In this document: one piece after another, positions 9,370 through 14,745 of the stretch
How the letters are laid out: each line of letters opens with the position of its first letter
How positions within the stretch are numbered: the stretch's first letter is position 1
DNA from: Lindgomyces ingoldianus
Taxonomy: Eukaryota > Ascomycota > Dothideomycetes > Pleosporales > Lindgomycetaceae
Direction: 5' to 3'
Assembly: GCF_010093535.1 (NCBI RefSeq)
Contig: NW_022985171.1
Coordinates: 874,678-889,422, forward strand
DNA length: 14,745 nucleotides
The notes under the pieces: generated by a model
Database searches by the model: none
What the model was told of the DNA's origin: nothing
The model's input: the letters and a program-made list of their open reading frames with translations, nothing else
Position numbers and translations under genes: made by a program

Positions 9370-9985
9370 TGTTATAATTCTTACTTTAGGAAGCACTTAG
9401 GTCTTATAGTATTCCTAGAGGAAAGTAGGACAGATAGTAGGGGCTAATCCAGTAGGGTGTACAGTCCTACGTACAGGCTAATAGGCTAATGGAGGGTTCT
9501 TAGGGTGACTAGATTGTGGTTTGCCCTATGTGCAGCAGTAGAGAGGCTAGGGTTAAACAGTCCTATTAGACAAGGTTAGAGGTATATATAGTGTAAGATA
9601 TATAAATAGTATTACAGCTTTTTAAAAAGCTAAATGCTACTTAGTCTATGTAAAAAATAAACTAAACATTAAACACACTTTTTAAAAGTTGTTTAATATA
9701 GAAACTATATACATATACTTAGGGTGCTAAGGTGAGTTTAGGCAAGTTTAAGCAAGCTCTTATAAGTTAGTCTTGCTACTAACTTGTCCTAGCTTGTCTA
9801 AACTTACTAAGCTCCCTTAGGCTTTGCGTCCTGTTCTCTATTAGACAACGCATTCTTCTATTACCGCGGGCAGCTGCGCTGCCTCCGTGACCTCTAATTA
9901 GTCTATAAGCGAGCCCTGTCCCAACCTAGCTAGATTGTGGAGCACTGCTAGTAGAGTTACGCTGGTCTAACTGTAGTCTGTAACA
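9370..9985 (-). repeat. Element B 5' LTR (right copy)
   Basis: It begins TGTTATAATT and ends TCTGTAACA on the plus strand. It is 616 bp, identical in length to the left LTR with no indel, and differs at about 46 sites by eye, all but one transitions. Pol direction makes this the 5' LTR, which would have carried the promoter. Its outer (right) half keeps more C and G than the corresponding half of the other LTR. Confidence 0.95.
9727..9822. repeat. Imperfect palindrome inside the B LTR, right copy
   Basis: Counterpart of 2588-2683. The arms GTTTAGGCAAGTTTAAGCAA and the reverse complement of TTGTCTAAACTTACTAAGC pair, with AAGTTAG/CTAACTT around a short centre. Bases kept here but mutated in the left LTR improve the pairing. 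Confidence 0.7.
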
Positions 9986-9990
9986 CTAGC
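9986..9990. repeat. Target-site duplication of element B, right copy (CTAGC)
   Basis: Direct copy of 2226-2230, immediately after the TAACA terminus of the right LTR. Confidence 0.93.
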
Positions 9991-10149
9991 TTATTAGCCT
10001 TACTTAGGTAGTTCTTCTCTAGGTTATTAAAGAGTAAGTCTAGAGACCTTCTATATTAAGTGCTACTTAGGTGTTATTTAAGTGTAAGTGTAAGTATATG
10101 TCTTAGCATTAAAAAGAGTTAAAGTTTAAAACTTACTTTTAGTAATTAA
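9991..10149 (-). pseudogene. A1 protease-RT linker, right part
   Basis: Continuation of the A1 linker beyond the insertion of B. It contains scattered Leu/Asn/Lys codons and stops on the pol strand. No motif is recognised. Confidence 0.5.
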
Positions 10150-10420
10150 AGGCAACCTTATGCTAATACAGCTATAGTTATCCTAGAATTAGGTTATAAC
10201 ATTCTATGTTTATTACATAGAGCTTAATCTGCTCCTTGTAGTGTTAGTAGGTAATTATAATAGTTGTAGTATAAAAAATAAAACCTTTTTTAAGTTATTT
10301 TCTATTAAATCTAGTTAGGTAAATTATTTAAGTAAGTAGTATTAATTAAAGATTTAGTTTACACGCTAGTTCTCTATTAATATAACTTATGCTATTTACT
10401 TTTAAGTTAATAAGAGCTTA
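10150..10420 (-). pseudogene. A1 aspartic protease
   Basis: The coding strand from 10417 reads ALINLKVNSISYINRELACKLNL, then LKKGFIFYTTTI, then YKEQIKLYVINIECYNLILG. This fits a gypsy protease: active-site ALIDSGA...FI...(F/L)A.KL at the start and the I..YNLILG.(P/D)WL closing strand at the end. The catalytic Asp reads Asn, Ser reads Leu and Gly reads Lys (10391-10417). The enzyme would have cut the gag-pol polyprotein. It is better preserved than most of A1 but clearly dead. Confidence 0.8.
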
Positions 10421-10730
10421 TATTAAAGCTAATATAGTTCTTTATTATAAACATATAAAAATATTAACTTAGTACTTTTAGTTATTAGTAGGGGACTTAG
10501 CCTATAGGTTAGTAAAGATCTAGTGTTAAATTAGTCTTAGAAGGCAACTTAGCCCTAGGACAAGCCTTTTTACAGGCTTTTACTGCTATAGCTGCAGCTA
10601 TATTAAGAGTAGCAAAGAGGATTAAGGCTTAAATATAAGTTAGAGCCTTTGCAGAAATAAAATTAAAATAGTAAAAATCTTTAATAAGTGCTAGCAGCAC
10701 TACTTGCGTAGACTTAAAAAAAAAAATAAA
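10421..10730 (-). pseudogene. A1 gag-protease junction
   Basis: Between protease and zinc knuckle the strand encodes Ala/Lys-rich, low-complexity fragments (for example ATLNIAAAIAVKACKKACPRAKL near 10540-10620). This is typical of the variable gag tail. No defined domain. Confidence 0.5.
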
Positions 10731-11035
10731 GCAGTTTTAGAAAATATAACTATGCTTACTACACTTAAAGCATTAACTTTTTTTTCTATAATCTTTACAC
10801 TTTCTAGAACTAACTAAAGCATAATTTAAATTAATTTCTATTACATTAAAGTTTTTATTTATAACTGCGCTAGTTTAGGGGCGTATTAGAGCTTGTACAG
10901 AGAGGAACTTTATGTTATTATTATAGGTAGCAATTAGGTTTACATACGCATTAAGGTTGTTTAAAAGGGGTTCTCCTACTATAGCGCGTTGCAGTTTAGT
11001 TAAGAGGGAGTTATATAAGGCTATAATTAAACCTA
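10731..11035 (-). pseudogene. A1 gag C-terminal part with CCHC zinc knuckle
   Basis: Leftwards from the Fot1-like insertion the frame reads GLIIALYNSLLTKLQRAIVG, then EPLLNNLNAYVNLIATYNNN, the end of a retrotransposon gag core. It reaches CFKCSKHSYIF-stop-NC at 10731-10772 in the same frame. That is a C-x2-C-x4-H-x4-C knuckle with His changed to Tyr. Gag packages the RNA into particles. The stretch 10875-11033 is the longest stop-free piece left in the window. Conceptually skipping the DNA transposon and one TA joins it in frame to 12877-13080. Confidence 0.85.
11034..11035. repeat. TA target duplication of the Fot1-like element, left
   Basis: TA precedes ACATGGTCC; the partner TA at 12875-12876 follows GGACCATGT. 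A TA duplication is the hallmark of Tc1/mariner/pogo elements. Removing the element and one TA restores the A1 gag frame exactly. Confidence 0.9.
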
Positions 11036-11090
11036 ACATGGTCCACAAGCGAATGTTCAACACAAGCGAGTGTTCCGCCCCACCACCAAA
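11036..11090 (+). repeat. Left terminal inverted repeat of the Fot1-like element
   Basis: It starts ACATGGTCCACAAGCGAATG and matches the reverse complement of 12820-12874 at 50 of 55 positions. All five mismatches are C or G here against T or A in the right repeat. It is nearly free of RIP. Confidence 0.93.
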
Positions 11091-11269
11091 ACGCAGCCAA
11101 CCTACTACTAACCGCGATGCATTAACAACTATATAATTAATTATCTTTAAAAGAGGCTAGAATTAACCTAGCTATTTAAGCTCTTAATAGAGACGCGTCT
11201 TTAACTAAAAGGCGCGCTGCAGCACTCTACAATGTTAATTAAATAGCTCTCTGCTAACAACGCGCAGGG
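11091..11269. other. 5' untranslated part of the Fot1-like element
   Basis: The GC-richer first 30 bases grade into AT-rich sequence. Presumably this was the transposase leader and promoter. No specific site is identifiable. Confidence 0.4.
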
Positions 11270-12750
11270 ATGACTATGCAACGTGACTGTATAGCTAACA
11301 ACAAGAAGCTTACAAAGCTAGAAAAGAAGGTAATTATTAAGCATATACTTAATCTAGATTCCTAAGGATTTGCGCCTACTCTAGGTGCTGTATAAAAGAT
11401 AGCTAACAAGCTTCTTACTAAGCGCAGCGCTCTACTAGCAGGTATTAACTAGCTATCTAACTTTATTACATGTACGCTAGCAGTTAAAACCTACCTTAGC
11501 TAACTATATAATTACTAATAAGTAAAATGTAAAGATCTAGCAATTATAAGTAAGTAGTTTAAGCTTATAAAGGCTACATAATTAAAGTATAAAATTATAA
11601 ATTAGGACACATATAATTTTAATAAAATAGGCTTTTAGATAGGGGTTATATTAAGCTAAATAGTTATTATAGGCACAGATAGACATAATTAGCTAAAGGC
11701 TATACAGCTAGGTAACTGTAAATAGGTGACAGTTATTGCAGGCATTAACACAGATAAGTAGGCAATACCTCTGTACATAATCTTTAAAGGCAAGCATCAC
11801 CTATCTGCCTAGTATAAAGATAAGGATATACTAAAGGACTAAGCTATTAGTGTTAGCAATAACAGCTAGACAACTAATAAACATAGAATTACATAGCTAA
11901 AGCACTTTAATCTGCACATAAAAGATTACTTAGTAGGCTTATAGCAGCTGCTTATTTTTAATAGCTATAAGAGCTATTACTCTATTAAATTCCTAAAGCT
12001 CTGTAAGCAGAGGCGTATTATAGCGCTCTATATGCTAGCACACGCGTCACATATTCTACAGCTGCTTAACGTTGGCTGCTTTTTGCTGTTAAAGTGTGTG
12101 TACAGTACTAAGATTAGCTAGTTAATCTGCTACTAGATTAACTATATTAACAAGCTAACCTTTTTACTAGCTTTTAAAGCAGTATTTAGTTGCTTAATTA
12201 TAATAGATAATATCTGCGCAGGCTTTAGAGCTACAGGACTAGTCTTATTTAACCTAGAGCTAGTGCTGTTAAAGCTTAATATATAGCTACCTAATTAGCT
12301 AGCTACTCTACTACTAAATACTACTTAAAAGGCTTAAACACCTAGTAATTTTTATAAAGTTAAGGCTTAGTTAACTTTACTATATAATTAGATTTAAAGG
12401 CATTAAAATTTGTTTTTTTTGCTATACTTAATTTAGTAAAGCAGCTAAGTAAAAGTGCTACTAAGATAGCTTATGTTGCTGTTTTACAGCGTAATTAAGC
12501 AGCTGCCCTAGAGAGGGCCTGTAAGGCAGCTACAAAGCGTAAGCAGCGTAAAAAAAAGTAAATTTAGAAAGAAAAAACTCTAACAAGTTATTAAAGCTTT
12601 AAGTTAAGTACTTAGAAGCTTACTAGTATAGTAGGAGGTAGTAAAATGCCTTAAGAGAAGTTAACTGCTAAAAGCAGCGCAGTGCGCGCACAGCGCTGCA
12701 AGCGCTGCAACAAGCCTAGGCATAACTCTTATACATGCAAGAATATTAAA
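11270..12750 (+). pseudogene. Fot1/pogo-type DDD transposase
   Basis: From an ATG at 11270 the frame reads TKLEKKVIIKHILNLDS and GFAPTLGAV, a CENP-B/pogo helix-turn-helix. The catalytic region follows: YNFNKIGF (family DETG), VTVIAGINTDK, IPLYIIFKGKHH, SVSNNS-stop-TTN, LLIFNSYKSYYS (family FDGHxSH) and ASHILQLLNVGCF (family SH..QPLDVG). All three catalytic Asp codons read Asn (11621-11623, 11960-11962, 12068-12070). Trp and Gln positions are TAG/TAA. After about 12400 the homology moves to frame 1, so a one-base indel in the T-run 12413-12420 is likely. It resumes with FAILNLVKQLSKSATKIAYV and a Lys/Arg-rich tail. The frame ends with CKRCNKPRHNSYTC, a CCHC knuckle (12697-12738), and a TAA at 12751. 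Family certain; enzyme dead. Confidence 0.9.
12697..12738 (+). other. C-terminal CCHC zinc knuckle of the transposase
   Basis: CKRCNKPRHNSYTC has the exact spacing C-x2-C-x4-H-x4-C and all four ligands are intact. It sits after a basic tail at the end of the transposase frame. Similar knuckles are known to me at the end of some fungal pogo-like transposases. It probably contributes nucleic-acid binding (inference). Confidence 0.75.
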
Positions 12751-12819
12751 TAATCCTATAGTAGTTTATTTTATATAGTATATTTTTGCGTTGTTAAATT
12801 AATAGTCTTTAAAGTTAAA

Positions 12820-12874
12820 TTTAGTAGTAGGGCAGAACACTTGCTTGTGTTGAACATTCGCTTGTGGACCATGT
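12820..12874 (-). repeat. Right terminal inverted repeat of the Fot1-like element
   Basis: Reverse complement of the left repeat with five transitions. It ends GGACCATGT before TA at 12875-12876. The outer 30 bases are identical to the left repeat. Confidence 0.93.
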
Positions 12875-12876
12875 TA

Positions 12877-13080
12877 TCTTATTTAGGCCTATATTAAATG
12901 CAAGTTAGTAGAACTTAGTAAAGTGTAAAGTAAAGCTTTTTTATTTTTATTATAAAGTGTTTAGGTAACTTAGGGCTATTAACTCTTTATTTAAGTCTTT
13001 ATAAGTTACTTATAGAAACACTATAAATTAATCTAAGTTTATAATATCTTTATCTATTAGTAAGTTAATTAAGGCTGTTA
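12877..13080 (-). pseudogene. A1 gag, middle part upstream of the Fot1-like insertion
   Basis: Read leftwards from about 13080 the strand gives TALINLLIDKDIINLD, then VTYKDLNKELIALSYLNTL, then SFTLHFTKFY-stop-LAFNIGLNKI. This matches the retrotransposon gag core (..F...L...FGD...E..A...L..L.Q....F..Y...F..LAF..GW.D). Its last codons join in frame to 11033 once the DNA transposon is skipped. The first 100 or so residues of gag are absent, because only about 25 bases separate this part from the A2 LTR end at 13105. Confidence 0.8.
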
Positions 13081-13104
13081 TGTTATAGTTAAGTTAAAAG
13101 TAGG

Positions 13105-13422
13105 TGTCACGATTGTGCACGAGTAAGGTTATAGAGCTTCACGGAGGTCTAGTTTAATTACTACGTGAGGTATTATAGTAGGTATAAGACGTTGTGTGAG
13201 GAACAGAAAGGTTTAGAAGAAAATTAGTAATTAAATACTTAGCTTAAAAGTCTAAGCGCTTTAGGTATAAATTAAGCCTGTTCTAGGTTTAGTTAGTGTT
13301 AAGGCAGTTTATGCTTAAGTTTATGTCTATGTTATGTTGTGTTTATGTTAGACGTGCACTAATAATACTCTAGTACACGTCTAATATAGTTATGTCTAGG
13401 ATCTAGGGAGGATACTATAACA
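13105..13422 (-). repeat. A2 3' LTR (318 bp)
   Basis: On the coding strand it runs from TGTTATAGTATCC to GTGCACAATCGTGACA, i.e. TG...CA. It abuts a purine tract on the inner side and A1 gag on the outer side. The outer 80-100 bases (13105-13200) keep CA, TG and CG (TGTCACGATTGTGCACGAG), while the inner end is RIP-altered (ATACTATAACA). No second copy lies in the window, so the boundaries rest on TG/CA ends, the purine tract and homology breakpoints. Confidence 0.8.
13349..13383. repeat. Inverted repeat (hairpin) in the family-A LTR
   Basis: TAGACGTGCACTA (13349-13361) and TAGTACACGTCTA (13371-13383) are reverse complements at 12 of 13 positions around a 9-base loop. The single mismatch is a transition. 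It may be a protein-binding palindrome or an RNA hairpin; function unknown. Confidence 0.8.
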
Positions 13423-13439
13423 GTACTCCCCCTCTTATT
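13423..13439 (-). other. Polypurine tract of A2
   Basis: On the coding strand AATAAGAGGGGGAGTAC directly precedes the LTR start TGTTATAG. It primes plus-strand synthesis and confirms leftward orientation. Confidence 0.8.
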
Positions 13440-13529
13440 AGGAAGGGAATCTTTTACATTAGTAGTTCTAGCATTAGGTTATCTTTATTAGGGTATAAGT
13501 TTAGTTTAGATAGGTATTAGGTGTAGAAT

Positions 13530-13669
13530 TAAGTTACTATAGAGTTCTCTTATAAAGCTTCTGCAGGTTCTTATAACAGTTTGTTATATCTAGTCTATTT
13601 TATAAAGTATTTATAAATACATTTCTTTTTATTAAACTAGATCTATTTAATGTCTTTTATAACATATTC
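13530..13669 (-). pseudogene. A2 chromodomain
   Basis: The coding strand from 13669 reads EYVIKDIK, then KKKCIYKYFIK-stop-TRYNKLL, then EPAEALQENSIVT, ending near 13530. This corresponds to EYEVE.ILD.R.....LQYLVKW.GY....WEPAE.L.NA of integrase-linked chromodomains, with Trp codons lost. It shows that family A is a chromovirus. The histone-binding role is family knowledge. Broken by TAA/TAG. Confidence 0.85.
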
Positions 13670-14745
13670 TAGTTTGTTATTTATAATAATAGGTTTAAGT
13701 AGCAGGTTTAGCTGTCTAGGTAGATAGTTAGATTTAGAGGCTGCTTAGTGCAGCAATAATACGTGGAACACAGGGTGTATCTTTATGCTGTTAGGTAGGA
13801 TTAATTAGTAAGCATATAATAAGACTATATAGGCTACTGTAAAGGGGCTAAAGTTTTTCTAATTAAGTTTTTTTAATTATTAGTTTATTTAGATATTTCT
13901 AGTGTCTAGCTAGACCTTCTTACTAGCTGCATATGCAGGGGCAGGGGTTTAAGATTAGTTTATATACTCTTATTAAAAAGCTTAAGCCTATGTAAGCTTT
14001 TTATAAATGTATTTAGATATATTTTAAATTTTATTAATAAGTCTATTTATATCTATTACTTATACAGATTAATAAGTTAGTTAAAGAGTATTTAAAAGTA
14101 GTTTAAATCTTATTTAGAGGTAGTATCTATAGTTTACTAAGAATAAGGATACTTATGTTAATTTAGATGTTATGTTATTAGCTTTAAACTATGCTGTAGC
14201 TAACTATTTTACCTAGTTATCCTACTAGTAGTTTGTGTACACTTATAGAACTTATTTTATTACAGTGTTTGTGTTCTTAGTCTAGCTGTTAGTCTTTAGG
14301 TAAAAAGCTATAAATAGATAAGGGACAATTTAGAGCTATTTACAGAGTTTGTCCTAGAAGGCTAAGACAAACTGCGTACCTCTGTCTAATATAATTGTGT
14401 TAGGCAGGCTATAGTAAACTTATACGTATTAGTAGAATAACTAGGCTATATTAGGGGCAGTTATAGAGGAACATAGTATTAAGTGTTAATACTTAGTTAA
14501 GTAATTAATAACTACTATAATATTTATATACTTTTTAGATAAAAGTAGGTCTATAATAAAATTAATTAATATATCTTTCTAAGCTTATTTAGAGATTAGA
14601 AGCAGTTTAAGTAGGCTATTATACTTTTTTTAAAAGGCTTTTACTTTACAGCAAGTATAGCAACATAATATGTATTAGCGTACAGTATAGAACATGCGGG
14701 GCTAGTAGTACTCTCTCTGTAGTAGGTTAAGAGTCTTTCCTCTGC
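13670..14745 (-). pseudogene. A2 integrase (zinc domain, catalytic core, GPY/F module)
   Basis: From the right edge: GKTLNLLQREYY-stop-PRM, the CYTC zinc ligands, LLKLLLIS and INFIIDLLLSK. The first catalytic Asp is Asn (14561-14563). The second lies in TIVLDRGTQFVLAFWDKLCK and is intact (14384-14386). The third motif reads LKTNS-stop-TKNTNTVI, where the Glu of GQTE has become Lys (14276-14278). Further on come FYKCTQTTS/VYTNYQQ-like remnants, then LPNSIKIHPVFHVLLLH, the conserved C-terminal module (IHPVFHV intact at 13760-13780). The N-terminal end is cut by the window. Inactive, but the closest to intact among the pol domains here. Confidence 0.9.
14473..14745. repeat. Right copy of the direct repeat shared with 1-273
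   Basis: Gap-free alignment to the window start; about 19 transitions and no transversions by eye. The differences go in both directions, so each copy was mutated independently after they diverged. Confidence 0.95.

Larger units (their letters stand above)
2231..9985 (-). mobile_element. Element B: complete but RIP-killed Ty3/gypsy chromovirus, 7755 bp
   Basis: B has two 616-bp LTRs (TG...CA type) flanked by a CTAGC duplication. Its internal region encodes, on the minus strand from right to left, gag with a CCHC knuckle, protease (LIDSRC), RT (YLDN), RNase H (YTDAS), integrase and a chromodomain. A purine-rich tract precedes the left (3') LTR on the coding strand. It is nested in A1 between protease and RT and is therefore younger than A1. 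The LTRs differ at about 46 sites by eye, all but one transitions and with no indels. That pattern points to RIP, so LTR divergence cannot be used to date it. An additional decayed frame runs on the plus strand near the 3' LTR. No primer-binding site with a TGG start was recognised at 9369. Confidence 0.95.
11036..12874 (+). mobile_element. Fot1/pogo-type DNA transposon (Tc1/mariner superfamily), 1839 bp, RIP-degraded
   Basis: Inverted repeats of 55 bp bound a single decayed transposase frame on the plus strand. The element is inserted at TA inside A1 gag. Size, long inverted repeats, TA target and transposase motifs all match fungal Fot1/pogo elements. The ends, above all 11041-11120, keep CA, TG and CG dinucleotides and stand out as GC-rich islands against the mutated interior. 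It lies in A1 only, so its order relative to element B cannot be told. Confidence 0.93.
1..13104 (-). mobile_element. Family-A chromovirus copy A1 (Ty3/gypsy LTR retrotransposon), RIP-degraded, interrupted by B and a Fot1-like element
   Basis: On the minus strand the order from right to left is gag with a CCHC knuckle (13080-10731, split by the DNA transposon), aspartic protease (~10420-10150), RT (~1850-1200), RNase H (~1030-560) and integrase (~310-1). This is the Ty3/gypsy order. Element B interrupts it between protease and RT, with a 5-bp target duplication. The Fot1-like element interrupts gag at a TA. Without the two insertions about 3.5 kb of A1 is present. The 3' LTR and chromodomain must lie left of base 1. 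The gag N-terminus is missing because the LTR of A2 begins at 13105. Stops are TAA/TAG, as RIP produces. Assignment to a chromovirus rests on the near-identity of its integrase segment to A2, which has a chromodomain. Confidence 0.85.
13105..14745 (-). mobile_element. Family-A chromovirus copy A2, 3' part (continues beyond the right edge)
   Basis: On the minus strand, right to left: integrase zinc domain and core (14745-14180), GPY/F module (13760-13780), chromodomain (13669-13530), polypurine tract (13439-13423) and 3' LTR (13422-13105). The integrase segment matches A1 at 1-273 at about 93% by eye. A2 begins inside A1 gag and points the same way as A1. Either A2 inserted there, or recombination joined two family members. 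Five bases next to the LTR (GTAGG, 13100-13104) would be the target duplication to look for right of the window. Confidence 0.85.

Noticed and set aside
10875..11063. 62-residue open frame on the minus strand
   Set aside because: It is not an independent gene. Its first ten or so codons lie in the Fot1-like inverted repeat with a non-ATG start; the rest is a stop-free remnant of A1 gag.
13105..13422. Solo LTR
   Set aside because: It is followed on the inner side by a polypurine tract, chromodomain and integrase in the right orientation, so it is the 3' LTR of A2.
1..14745. Host protein genes, tRNA, rRNA, CRISPR array or defence system
   Set aside because: No frame outside the elements is coherent, no clover-leaf or rRNA motif was recognised, and no spaced repeat array exists.

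Overview
The window looks like a gene-free, AT-rich repeat island from a filamentous ascomycete (Pezizomycotina). It is made entirely of dead, nested transposable elements. The sequence is saturated with TA, and CA/TG are scarce while CT, CC and CG persist. Reading frames are broken almost only by TAA/TAG, and sister repeat copies differ almost only by transitions. This is the signature of repeat-induced point mutation (RIP, CpA to TpA on either strand). The organism is inferred from RIP together with fungal chromoviruses and a Fot1/pogo-type transposon; no species can be named.

Layout. (1) The oldest layer, 'A1' (1-13104, minus strand), is a Ty3/gypsy chromovirus: integrase at 1-310, RNase H and RT at 560-1850, protease near 10150-10420, and gag with a CCHC knuckle at 10731-11033 and 12877-13080. 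Its 3' end lies left of the window and its gag N-terminus is missing. (2) A complete second chromovirus, 'B' (2231-9985, minus strand), sits between A1 protease and RT. It has two 616-bp LTRs, a 5-bp target duplication CTAGC, a polypurine tract, and gag-PR-RT-RH-IN-chromodomain. It also carries an extra decayed reading frame on the opposite strand next to its 3' LTR. (3) A Fot1/pogo-type DNA transposon (11036-12874, plus strand) with 55-bp inverted repeats and a TA duplication is inserted in A1 gag. (4) A second copy of family A, 'A2' (13105 to beyond the right edge, minus strand), abuts the broken A1 gag. It shows its 3' LTR, polypurine tract, chromodomain and integrase. Its integrase segment (14473-14745) aligns without gaps to A1 at 1-273.

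None of these elements could move on its own. The catalytic Asp/Glu codons I could place in RT, integrase, protease and the DDD transposase are mostly converted to Asn or Lys. No host gene, tRNA, rRNA, CRISPR array or novel operational system was found. The points most worth checking are the antisense cysteine-rich/coiled-coil frame in element B, the apparent sparing of the outer edges of each element from RIP, and the CCHC knuckle on the transposase C-terminus. All alignments and counts were made by eye.
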